64,000 nt of DNA from Roseomonas mucosa ATCC BAA-692. GTDB taxonomy: Bacteria; Pseudomonadota; Alphaproteobacteria; Acetobacterales; Acetobacteraceae. The notes under the pieces are model-generated. The model was not told the DNA's origin and did no database searches. It saw only the letters and a program-made list of their open reading frames with translations. The position numbers and the translations under genes are program-made. Below are positions 34,649 through 42,114 of this stretch, piece by piece; position 1 is the first letter of the stretch, and each line of letters opens with the position of its first letter. The DNA lies in the NCBI RefSeq assembly GCF_000622225.1, contig NZ_JHWD01000001.1, positions 62,001 through 126,000 on the forward strand. The letters run 5' to 3'.

Positions 34649-35965
34649 CTATCCCGTGCGGCCGTTGCCGGCCAGCCAGGGTCGCGGGTCCACCGCCCGT
34701 CCCCTGCGCCGGAGTTCGACGTAGAGGCTGGGACGCCCGGAAGAGGGACGTCCCATCTGCCCGACCGCCTCGCCCGCCGAGACTTTCTGCCCCACCCCGG
34801 CGTCCAGGCGATCGAGACCAGACAGGACCACATGGTATCCGTCACCGCAATCCATGATCAACAGCAGGCCATAGGAACGAAATGTATCAGCGAAGGCCAC
34901 CTGCCCGGAGCAGGGGCTGACGACGCGGGCGCCGGGCGGGGTGGACCAGGTCTGGCCGGTGGTGCCGTCGGCGCCGAACTGGGAGACGACGCGGCCGGCC
35001 ACCGGCAGGGCGCGGCCGCGGCCGCGGGGGATGGCGGGGGCGGAGGGCAGGGCGGCGACCTGCTCCTCGTCCTCCCGGTTGCGGCGGGCGGCGCGGCGGG
35101 CGTCGTCGCGGGTCGCCTGGGCCGCCGCCTGGCGGGCGGCTTCCTCGCGGGCGGCCTTCTCCTTCGCCTCGCGCTCGGCCCGGGCGGCGGCCTCGCGCTC
35201 CAGCCGGGCGATGGCGCCGCGCAGGTTGCCGGCCCGGGCGGCGAGGCCCGCGGCACGCTGCGCCGCCCGTTCCTCTGCCCGGTCGGCCTGCCCGCGCGCG
35301 GTGCGGGCCTCGGACAGGCTGGCCTCCACCGCCTGGGTCGCGGCGCGGGCGCGGTCGCGGGCCTGGGCGAGGTCCGCGCGCCGGGCGGCGGCGCGGGCCA
35401 GGGCCTGCCCGGTTTCCTCCCGGGCGATGCGGTAGGCGGCGGCTTCCTCCGAGAGGCGGCGGCCCAGGCCGCGCAGCACCAGGGCGCCACGCAGCGCCTC
35501 CTCCGGCGGCACCGGCAGGGCGAGCAGCGTCTCGGCCGGCCAGGCGGACATGCGGCGCATCGCGGGCAGCAGCGGCGCCAGCCGGGCCGACTGTTCCCGC
35601 AGCGAGGCCTCGGCGGCGGCCACGTCCGCCTGGGCGGCGTCCAGCTGGCTCTGTGCCTCGTCCAACGCATCCTCGGCCGCGACGGCGCGGCGGCCCAGCT
35701 CGGCCCGTTCGGCGGAGAGGCGTTCCTCGTATTCCCGGGCCTCGCGGGAAGCGCGGGCGGCCGCCTCGGCGACATCCTTCGCCTGCGCCGCCTCCTGTTC
35801 CGCCCGGTGCAGATCCTCGTGGCCGGGCGGGCGTTCCGCCGCCCTGCGCGGCGCGGCGGCGAGGGGCGTGGCCGAGGCGGGCGCCACCAGCAGCGCCAGC
35901 GCGGCGGCCCGCAGCCGGGCCTTCCAGCGGGACGGGAGGGGGCGCGGCGGGGCAGCCAACGGCAT
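34649..35965 (-). CDS. envC: Murein hydrolase activator EnvC-like, degenerate LytM domain
   Basis: A 438-residue protein: signal peptide (RWKARLRAAALALLVAPASA), a long Ala/Glu/Arg-rich coiled coil (about 40-310), and a C-terminal M23/LytM domain (about 325-435: RVVSQFGADGTTGQTWSTPPGARVVSPCSG cut by family, then GDGYHVVLSGLDRL, GEAVGQMG, SLYVELRRRG). The zinc-binding His of active LytM enzymes (H-x3-D and H-x-H) are replaced (TWSTPPG, LYVELRR), so it should activate amidases at division rather than cut peptidoglycan. ATG 35965 is preferred for the signal peptide; a TTG at 36025 directly after the gpmI stop is an alternative. Confidence 0.9.
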   Translation of the reverse strand: MPLAAPPRPLPSRWKARLRAAALALLVAPASATPLAAAPRRAAERPPGHEDLHRAEQEAAQAKDVAEAAARASREAREYEERLSAERAELGRRAVAAEDALDEAQSQLDAAQADVAAAEASLREQSARLAPLLPAMRRMSAWPAETLLALPVPPEEALRGALVLRGLGRRLSEEAAAYRIAREETGQALARAAARRADLAQARDRARAATQAVEASLSEARTARGQADRAEERAAQRAAGLAARAGNLRGAIARLEREAAARAEREAKEKAAREEAARQAAAQATRDDARRAARRNREDEEQVAALPSAPAIPRGRGRALPVAGRVVSQFGADGTTGQTWSTPPGARVVSPCSGQVAFADTFRSYGLLLIMDCGDGYHVVLSGLDRLDAGVGQKVSAGEAVGQMGRPSSGRPSLYVELRRRGRAVDPRPWLAGNGRTG

Positions 35966-36025
35966 GGCCGCCCGCCGGCCGCCACCGGGCGGGGCCGGCG
36001 GCGGGGGGACGGGTGGCGCCGGCAA

Positions 36026-37555
36026 TCAGCCCCCGGCCTGGATCAGCGTCTGGCCGGTCATCGCCTCCGGCTGCTTCAGCCCGAGGAGCTGCAGCAGGGT
36101 CGGCGCCAGGTCTGCCAGCCGGCCCTGGCGCAGCGTGCAGCCCTGGGGGCCGCCGAGCAGGATGACCGGAACCGGGTTGGTGGTATGGGCGGTGTGCGGG
36201 CCGCCCGTCGCCGGGTCGCGCATCAGCTCGGCATTGCCGTGGTCGGCGGTGACGAGCAGGGCGCCGCCCATGTCGCGGATGGCGGAGACGATGCGGGCGA
36301 GGCCGGCATCGGCGGCCTCGCAGGCCCTGATGGCGGCGGCGAGGCTGCCGGTATGGCCCACCATGTCGGCATTGGCGAAGTTCAGCAGGATCATGTCGTA
36401 CTGGCCGGAGCGGATCGCGGCCTCGGCCTTCTCGGCCAGCTCCGGCTCCGACATCTCCGGCTGGAGGTCGTAGGTGGCGACCTTGGGGGAGGGGACCATG
36501 ACGCGGTCCTCGCCGGGGAAAGGCTCCTCCTCGCCGCCGTTCATGAAATAGGTGACGTGCGGGTACTTCTCGGTCTCGGCCATGCGGAGCTGCTTCATGC
36601 CGGCGGCGGAGACCACGGCGCCCAGGATGTCCTTCATCGACTGGGGCGGGAAAAGGGTGGCGAGGAAGCGGTCGAGGTCGGTGGAGTACTGCGTCATTCC
36701 GGCGGCGCCGGCCAGCTTCGGCAGGCGGGGGCGGGAGAAGCCGGAGAATTCCGGGTCGAGGATGGCGTCCAGGATCTCGCGCACCCGGTCGGCGCGGAAG
36801 TTGAAACAGAGGAGGCCGTCGCCGTCCTTCATCCCGGCATAGTCGCCGATCGCGGTGGGGGGGATGAACTCGTCGGTGGTGCCGGCCGCATGGGCGGCGG
36901 CGATGGCCTCGGCGGCGGAGGCGGATTTCGGTCCCTCGCCCAGCACCATGGCGTTCCAGGCCTTCTGCACCCGGTCCCAGCGCTTGTCACGGTCCATGGC
37001 GAAGTAGCGCCCCGAGACGGAGGCGATGCGGGCGCCCCGCGGCAGTTCGGGCTCGAAGCGCTTCAGGAACTCCACCGAGCCGAGCGGGGTGGTGTCGCGG
37101 CCATCGGTCCAGACATGCACCGCGACGGGGATGCCGGCATCGGCGAAGACCCGGGCGAGGGCGAGGCCGTGGTCCTGGTGGCTGTGCACGCCGCCGGGGG
37201 AGAGCAGGCCGCAGAGCTGGAGGGTGCCGCCGCTGGCCTTGAGCTTCGCGATCAGATCGGTGACGGCGGGCAGGGAGGCGATGGAGCCATCCCCGACCGC
37301 CTTGGTGATGCGGGGGAGGTCCTGCATCACGATGCGGCCGGCGCCAATGTTCAGGTGGCCGACCTCGGAATTGCCCATCTGCCCGTCCGGCAGGCCGACA
37401 TCATGGCCCGAGGTGCGCAGGAAGCTGTGCGGGCAGTTGGCCCAGAGCTCGTCGAAGCAGGGCGTATGGGCCTGGCGGACGGCATTGTCGGCCACTTCCT
37501 CGCGCCATCCCCAGCCGTCGAGGATCACCAGCATGGCGGGCTTCGGATGGGACAT
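36026..37555 (-). CDS. gpmI: 2,3-bisphosphoglycerate-independent phosphoglycerate mutase
   Basis: A 509-residue alkaline-phosphatase-fold enzyme interconverting 3- and 2-phosphoglycerate in glycolysis. The phospho-Ser is Ser63 in MGNSEVGHLNIGAG. Mn ligands appear in LVILDGWGWRE, NFANADMVGHTG and VTADHGNAE. HVWTDGRDTTP and CFNFRADR are also typical. All key residues are intact and length is normal. First gene of the leftward gpmI-envC-ctpA run. Confidence 0.97.
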   Translation of the reverse strand: MSHPKPAMLVILDGWGWREEVADNAVRQAHTPCFDELWANCPHSFLRTSGHDVGLPDGQMGNSEVGHLNIGAGRIVMQDLPRITKAVGDGSIASLPAVTDLIAKLKASGGTLQLCGLLSPGGVHSHQDHGLALARVFADAGIPVAVHVWTDGRDTTPLGSVEFLKRFEPELPRGARIASVSGRYFAMDRDKRWDRVQKAWNAMVLGEGPKSASAAEAIAAAHAAGTTDEFIPPTAIGDYAGMKDGDGLLCFNFRADRVREILDAILDPEFSGFSRPRLPKLAGAAGMTQYSTDLDRFLATLFPPQSMKDILGAVVSAAGMKQLRMAETEKYPHVTYFMNGGEEEPFPGEDRVMVPSPKVATYDLQPEMSEPELAEKAEAAIRSGQYDMILLNFANADMVGHTGSLAAAIRACEAADAGLARIVSAIRDMGGALLVTADHGNAELMRDPATGGPHTAHTTNPVPVILLGGPQGCTLRQGRLADLAPTLLQLLGLKQPEAMTGQTLIQAGG

Positions 37556-37693
37556 CGGGGCGCTCCTTCCGGTCAGGGTCCGGAGCGAAGGCTTAGAGCA
37601 GATCGCGCATGAACGGTATCCGGGGCGGAGGAGGTTGTGCCACCGGAATCACTTCGTCCCATGGGCCCTTTCCATCGGTCCCTCCGGCCTGGC

Positions 37694-37957
37694 CTACCGG
37701 AGCTGGCTGTCCTTGCTGCCGCGGCGGTTGAAGCCGATCTGCACCGGCCGGCGGTCTAGCGCCGACTGGCAGGCGACGCAGGTACGGACGCCCGGCAAGG
37801 CGCGGCGGCGGGCCTCGGGGATCGGCTCGTCGCATTCCACGCAGTGCGTCGGACCTTCGCCCTTCGGGATATGGGCGCGGGCACGCAGCACGCCATCCGT
37901 CACGGTGTCATCGATCTGGTCCTGCACCGCCCCGTCGGGGGCCCAGCCGCTGGCCAT
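37694..37957 (-). CDS. DksA/TraR-type C4 zinc finger protein (YbiI-like)
   Basis: An 87-residue protein with a four-Cys zinc finger: Cys39, Cys42 (HCVECDEPIPEARRRALPG) and Cys60, Cys63 (TCVACQ). It lacks the long N-terminal coiled coil of true DksA. Short members may bind RNA polymerase like TraR, but their role is poorly known. Standing 138 bp upstream of gpmI on the same strand. Confidence 0.85.
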   Translation of the reverse strand: MASGWAPDGAVQDQIDDTVTDGVLRARAHIPKGEGPTHCVECDEPIPEARRRALPGVRTCVACQSALDRRPVQIGFNRRGSKDSQLR

Positions 37958-38066
37958 CGGGAACTCTCCTCCGGATCTGCCGAAAGCAATGGGAAATGGG
38001 AAGGAAGTGCCTGTTTTTCAAGGGCATCGATAGGGGCGGGCGGGAATGGCCACGCCGGGCAGGGCT

Positions 38067-39128
38067 TCAGCCTTCCGGCGTCTCGGCCGGGGCGAGGGGG
38101 CGGCCGAAGGCCTCGGCGGCCTCGGCCAGCATGCGCGCCTCCTGCCCGGCATAGCGGGCGGAGAAGTGGAAGGGCTCCAGCCGGCGGACCCGGGCGGCGC
38201 GGGCGATCTCCCCGGCGGCACGGGTGGTGAGGTGGCCGCGCCGGGCGGCCAGGGCGGCGTCCTCGGCGGCGAAGGCGGATTCCAGGAAGAGCAGGTCGGC
38301 CTCCCGCGCCAGCCGGGCGACGGTCTCGCGGTTCTCCGGCGTGTCGCCGAGATCGGTGCAGTAGCCGATGCGCTGGCCGGGGGTGACGGTGACGGCCTGG
38401 CGCAGCAGGCCCAAGGGGAGGGTGCTCGGCAGGGTGCGGGGCCCCTGGCCGCGGGCGAGGATGGGGATCGGATGGTCGTCCGGCGCGTTCTCCTGGACGG
38501 CGCGTTTCAGGCCGTTCAGCCAGGGGCCGGTGGGCAGGCCCAGCGCATCCAGCCGCTCGCGCCAGAGATTCACGTGGGACACTTCGCGCAGCAGGTAGCC
38601 GAGGCAGGGGGCGCCGTGGTGCGAGAGCAGCGCTGCCTGGATCTCCAGCCGGGGCAGGTGCAGGACGGTGCCGTCCTCTGCCACGCCCGCCTCGCCCGGC
38701 TCGGGGGCGAAGCCGGTGGAGAGGCGGAAGCGCGTACGGCGCCAGGGCAGCCCGCCGGCGGGGGCGGCCGGGTTGCCGGCGACCTCGGTGACCTCGAAGG
38801 CCAGTTCGGCGGCGTAGAGGCCGGCGAGGTCCCAGCTGTAGCCCTGGAGCTTGTGGCCGATGCGGGCGGCGATGCCTTCCGGCCCGACCAGGGCGAAGCG
38901 CTTCTCGCGCCCGACGAGATGGCGGAGCAGCGTGTCGAAGCCGATCAGGTGGTCCATATGGGCATGGGTGACCAGCGCCGCCTCCAGCCGCAGCAGGCGG
39001 CGGGGGGACAGCACGTGCAGGTCGCCCAGGTCGAAGACCAGCGCGCGGCGCTCGAAGGGCAGTTCGACATAGAGGGCGGGGTCGCCGAAGCGGCCGTTCA
39101 CCAGGAAGGCATGCAGGGCAGGGCGCAT
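38067..39128 (-). CDS. RNase Z-like metallo-beta-lactamase-fold hydrolase
   Basis: A 353-residue MBL-fold protein. Metal ligands appear in VTHAHMDHLIGFD (His55, His57, Asp59, His60), then IGYCTDLGDTPENRE and LFLESAFAAEDAALAARRGHLT, and a closing EPFHFSARY, matching RNase Z (tRNA 3' endonuclease) architecture. The PxKxxxLK signature region of canonical RNase Z is replaced by LPTGPWLNGLKRAV. It may process tRNA 3' ends or other phosphodiesters. ATG 39128 is chosen; the longer upstream frame is noise. Confidence 0.88.
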   Translation of the reverse strand: MRPALHAFLVNGRFGDPALYVELPFERRALVFDLGDLHVLSPRRLLRLEAALVTHAHMDHLIGFDTLLRHLVGREKRFALVGPEGIAARIGHKLQGYSWDLAGLYAAELAFEVTEVAGNPAAPAGGLPWRRTRFRLSTGFAPEPGEAGVAEDGTVLHLPRLEIQAALLSHHGAPCLGYLLREVSHVNLWRERLDALGLPTGPWLNGLKRAVQENAPDDHPIPILARGQGPRTLPSTLPLGLLRQAVTVTPGQRIGYCTDLGDTPENRETVARLAREADLLFLESAFAAEDAALAARRGHLTTRAAGEIARAARVRRLEPFHFSARYAGQEARMLAEAAEAFGRPLAPAETPEG

Positions 39129-39189
39129 CGGTGGCGGCGGGCGTATCAAGACCGCGCGGGCAAGGGAAGCCGGTTTGCGGTGGCCGGTT

Positions 39190-39232
39190 CCGGAGGCAGT
39201 GGAGGATGCGCCGCATCCTCCACTGCCTCCGG
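39190..39232. promoter_or_regulatory. Perfect 20-bp inverted repeat (3-base loop) in a divergent gap
   Basis: CCGGAGGCAGTGGAGGATGC (39190-39209), loop GCC, and its exact reverse complement (39213-39232). This is the longest perfect hairpin I saw in the window. It lies 61 bp upstream of the RNase Z-like start and 157 bp upstream of the TVP38 start, so it follows no gene and cannot be a simple terminator. In either transcript it would form a very stable leader hairpin. Confidence 0.85.
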
Positions 39233-39389
39233 GGCGTTGCCGGGGGATGCGGAGATGTCGCCCGGAGGATGGGCCCAGCAACTGTCCTGAAGCGGGAGCT
39301 TCCGTGGGCGCACCCGTGAAGTCGCCCTGGGATGCATCCGGGGGCGAGGCCCGCGCTGCCCGGACGGCCTCTTCGCCCGGCAGCCCGCC

Positions 39390-40247
39390 ATGACGGAGGG
39401 CCAGGACGATCCGCGCCCGGGGCAGCACTCCGCCCGCCCGCCCGGTGGCTGGCCCGGCCGGCGGCCCGGCGGCGCATGGCTGCGGCTCTGGCCGCTGGCG
39501 CTGCTGCTGGCCGGGGGCGTCCTGGCCTATGCGCTGGGGCTGGGGCGCTATCTCAGCCTGGGGGCGCTGGCGGAGTACCGGGAGGCACTGGCGGTCTTTG
39601 TCGAGACGCGGCCCCTGCAGGCGGTGCTGATCTATGTGGCGGCCTATGCGTTCTGCACGGCCTGTCTGGTGCCGGGCACCATCCTGACGCTGGCCGGGGG
39701 GTTCCTGTTCGGGCGCTGGCTGGGCGCCGGGCTGGCGGTGACGGCGGCGACGCTGGGCGGGTCGCTGCTCTTCCTGATCGTGCGCTCGGCGCTGGAGCCG
39801 CTGGTGCACCGCCAGATCGGACCGCTGGTGGAAAGGCTGCGGCCGGCGCTGGAGCAGGACGGGTTCTGGTACCTGCTGTCGTTGCGCTTCATGCCGGTGG
39901 TGCCCTTCTGGCTGGGCAATGTCGCCCCGGCCATGGTGGGAATGCGGCTGCCGGTCTTCGCCGCCGCCACCGCGCTGGGCATCCTGCCGGCCACGCTGGT
40001 CTATGCCTGGATCGGGGCCGGGCTGGCGGAGATCTTCGCCCGGGGCGGATCACCCGACCTGTCCGCCGTGCTGTCGCCGCTGGTGGGGCTGCCCTTCCTG
40101 GTGCTGGCGGGGCTGGGGCTGCTGACCGGCTGGTGGCGGGCCCGGCGCGGGGGCGACGGGAATGCCGCCACCGGGGAAGGAGAGGAGAGGCCGGCCGGAC
40201 GCCGGAGGCGGCGGGTCAGGCTGCGGGGGCGTGGTTCCCGGCCCTGA
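39390..40247 (+). CDS. TVP38/TMEM64 (DedA-like) membrane protein
   Basis: A 285-residue multi-span membrane protein. Hydrophobic segments at about 31-50, 75-95, 103-125, 162-185 and 220-240. The SNARE-associated/VTT core is seen as TACLVPGTILTLAGGFLFG, LRFMPVVPFWLGN and LGILPATLVYAWIGAGL. Family members are lipid scramblases or transport proteins of the inner membrane. Both ends are Arg/Gly-rich and likely cytoplasmic. Upstream lies the perfect hairpin at 39190-39232. Confidence 0.9.
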   Translation: MTEGQDDPRPGQHSARPPGGWPGRRPGGAWLRLWPLALLLAGGVLAYALGLGRYLSLGALAEYREALAVFVETRPLQAVLIYVAAYAFCTACLVPGTILTLAGGFLFGRWLGAGLAVTAATLGGSLLFLIVRSALEPLVHRQIGPLVERLRPALEQDGFWYLLSLRFMPVVPFWLGNVAPAMVGMRLPVFAAATALGILPATLVYAWIGAGLAEIFARGGSPDLSAVLSPLVGLPFLVLAGLGLLTGWWRARRGGDGNAATGEGEERPAGRRRRRVRLRGRGSRP

Positions 40248-40376
40248 GGCGGGCGTTGACTCTTCCTGGACGTTCCGCCGGGTGGCGGCTTGCCGGGAAA
40301 AGCCGCTGTCCGGGCGGGGTGGTGCAAAAAATGATGGTCCGGCGCATGGGTTCGCTCCGGTTGCACCGTATCAGGG

Positions 40377-41081
40377 ATGACGCAACCGACCGGTCCCCCT
40401 ATTCCACCCATGCTCAGCCTCACCCTTTCCGGCCGGATCGAGTCCCCCCTGAGATATTCCCCGTTCCGCCAAGCCGGGTCTGTCGCGAGGGACCAGGCCG
40501 CCGAGGTTCCGGTCCAGGAGCGGGACCGCGGGGCCGCGACGGACGAAACCCTGATCGCCTGGGCGGCGGCCGGGGACCGGCTGGCCTTCGACCACCTCTG
40601 CACCCGGCAGTTGCCGCTACTCTACGGCGCCGCCCTGCGCGTCACCGGCCGCCCGGCCGAGGCCGAGGAGGTGGCGCAGGAGGCGATGCTGCGCGCCTGG
40701 CGGGACGCGGCGCGCTTCGACCCCCGCAAGGCGAAGCTGTCCACCTGGCTCTACCGGATCGCCGTGAACCTCGCGATCGACCGCGCCCGGCGCCCGGGCG
40801 AGTATCGCGGCGGCGTGCCACTGGAGGAGGCATGGCTGCAGGCGGACCCGTCTCCGGACCCGGAGGCGGCGCTGGCGGCCCGGCAGGACCGGGCGGCGGT
40901 GGCGGCCGCGCTGCGGGAGTTGCCGCCCCGGCAGCGGGCGGCGCTGGCGCTCGCCTATGACCGGGGGCTGAGCGGGGCCGAGGCCGCGGCGGCGCTGGAC
41001 GTGACCCAGCGTGCGCTGGAAGGTCTGCTGCGGCGCGGGCGTCTGTTCCTGCTGGCGCGGCTGCGGCGTGGAAAGGAGTGA
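40377..41081 (+). CDS. ECF-type RNA polymerase sigma factor
   Basis: A protein of up to 234 residues. Region 2 is at about 57-140 (DETLIAWAAAGDRLAFDHLC, EEVAQEAMLRAWRDA, LSTWLYRIAVNLAIDRAR) and region 4 at 170-230 (LRELPPRQRAALALAYDRGLSGAEAAAALD cut by family, then RALEGLLRRGRLFLLARL). The first about 50 residues are extra; an ATG at 40410 is a possible later start. The gene overlaps the next one by 4 bp (ATGA), which encodes a membrane anti-sigma factor, so it heads a self-contained signalling unit that continues into efflux genes. Confidence 0.92.
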   Translation: MTQPTGPPIPPMLSLTLSGRIESPLRYSPFRQAGSVARDQAAEVPVQERDRGAATDETLIAWAAAGDRLAFDHLCTRQLPLLYGAALRVTGRPAEAEEVAQEAMLRAWRDAARFDPRKAKLSTWLYRIAVNLAIDRARRPGEYRGGVPLEEAWLQADPSPDPEAALAARQDRAAVAAALRELPPRQRAALALAYDRGLSGAEAAAALDVTQRALEGLLRRGRLFLLARLRRGKE

Positions 41082-41578
41082 TGGCCATGGAGCTTCGCGA
41101 TTTCCGCCGGCGGCTCGAAACCCATGGGGCCGGCCTCGCGCGCTGGCCGGAGGGCGAGGCCGTGGCGGCCCGGGCGCTGCTCGCCGCCTCCGCCGAGGCG
41201 CGGGCGCTGCTGGCCGAGACGCTGCGGCTGGATGTGGCGCTGGACGCCACGCCGGGCGGCGCCGCGCTGCCGCCCGACCCGGAGGCCCTGGCCCGGATGC
41301 GCGCGGCGGTGGCGGCCCGGGTGGCGCGGATGCCCGCCCCGGCGCTTTCCCCGGCGCTTTCCCCGGCGGCTTCCCCGGGGATGGGCGGGCGGCTGCGGGC
41401 CTGGTTCCGCCCGCTGCTGCCGGCCGGATGTGGTGCCCTGGCCATGCTGGCCCTCTGCGCCGTCTGGCTGGCGATCTCGCCGCCCAGCCTCAGCCTGCCG
41501 GGCTCCTCCGGCCTGGATGACGACAACGCCCTGATCTCCGCCACCCAGGTCCTGGCCCTGCTGGATACCGATTCCTGA
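41078..41578 (+). CDS. Putative membrane anti-sigma factor
   Basis: A 166-residue protein with a soluble helical N-terminus (residues 1-85), a proline/serine linker with a repeated ALSP unit (88-100), one membrane helix (about 116-134, AGCGALAMLALCAVWLAI) and a short periplasmic tail. This layout, and the 4-bp overlap with the sigma gene, indicate an anti-sigma factor that holds the ECF sigma until a periplasmic signal arrives. There is no HxxxCxxC zinc motif. Confidence 0.8.
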   Translation: MMAMELRDFRRRLETHGAGLARWPEGEAVAARALLAASAEARALLAETLRLDVALDATPGGAALPPDPEALARMRAAVAARVARMPAPALSPALSPAASPGMGGRLRAWFRPLLPAGCGALAMLALCAVWLAISPPSLSLPGSSGLDDDNALISATQVLALLDTDS

Positions 41579-41580
41579 CG

Positions 41581-42114
41581 ATGCGCCTTTCCATTCCTGT
41601 CCTGCTGCGGGCCGGCTTCGGCGCGTCGCTGGCGCTCAACCTCGTGCTCGGCGGGCTGCTGCTGTTCCGCGATCCGGGCGGCGGGCCGGCGGACCCGCGC
41701 CGGCTGGTCGCCCATATGGAACGCCTGCTGCCGCCCGGGGACCGCGAGGTCTTCCATGCGCGCATGGAGATGGGCTGGGAAACGCGCGACGCCGCCCGGC
41801 GGCGGCTTCGCGAAGCCTTTGCCGAGGTGCGGGCCAGCATCGGGCGCGAGCCCTTCGACCCGGCGGCGCTGCAGGCCGCGCTGGCCGCCACGCGGACCGA
41901 GGGGGCGGTGTTCGGCCAGAGTTTCGACACCAACCTGGTGCAGGCAATGGGCGCGATCTCGCCGGAAGGCCGGCGCCGGATCGCCGAGGACATGCCGCCC
42001 GGTCGCTCCCAGGGGCGGCGCGGCCGGGACGCCGGCGGCCATGGGCCCGGGGACCGGGCAGGGGATCGAGCCGGGGATCGAGCCGGGAATGGGCCAGGGG
42101 ACCAGGACGATTGA
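41581..42114 (+). CDS. Periplasmic metal/stress sensor (CnrX/ZraP/Spy-like)
   Basis: A 177-residue protein: a membrane anchor (about 7-28), then a helical periplasmic domain with HMERLLPPGDREVFHARM, AFAEVRASIGREPFDPAALQAAL and GRRRIAEDMPPG, the pattern of the CnrX/ZraP heavy-metal-sensor and Spy chaperone family. The C-terminal tail is a 12-nt-period repeat encoding G-D-R-A units (residues about 157-176). Sits 2 bp after the anti-sigma gene and overlaps the next gene by 4 bp. By analogy with cnrYXH it could signal to the anti-sigma factor. Metal specificity unknown. Confidence 0.8.
   Translation: MRLSIPVLLRAGFGASLALNLVLGGLLLFRDPGGGPADPRRLVAHMERLLPPGDREVFHARMEMGWETRDAARRRLREAFAEVRASIGREPFDPAALQAALAATRTEGAVFGQSFDTNLVQAMGAISPEGRRRIAEDMPPGRSQGRRGRDAGGHGPGDRAGDRAGDRAGNGPGDQDD
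42049..42108 (+). repeat. 12-nt tandem repeat at the 3' end of the sensor gene
   Basis: Five in-frame 12-nt units (GGGGACCGGGCA, GGGGATCGAGCC twice exactly, GGGAATGGGCCA, GGGGACCAGGAC) encode G-D-R-A three times, then G-N-G-P and G-D-Q-D. Unit number could vary without changing frame. Confidence 0.85.

Noticed and set aside
33211-34857. Rightward frame antisense to ctpA (33163-34857)
   Set aside because: Shadow of the ctpA gene; the sense strand has a complete S41 protease with signal peptide and catalytic dyad.
39332-40960. 542-codon frame overlapping the TVP38 and sigma genes in another frame
   Set aside because: Gly/Ala/Arg-rich out-of-frame translation over two recognised genes.
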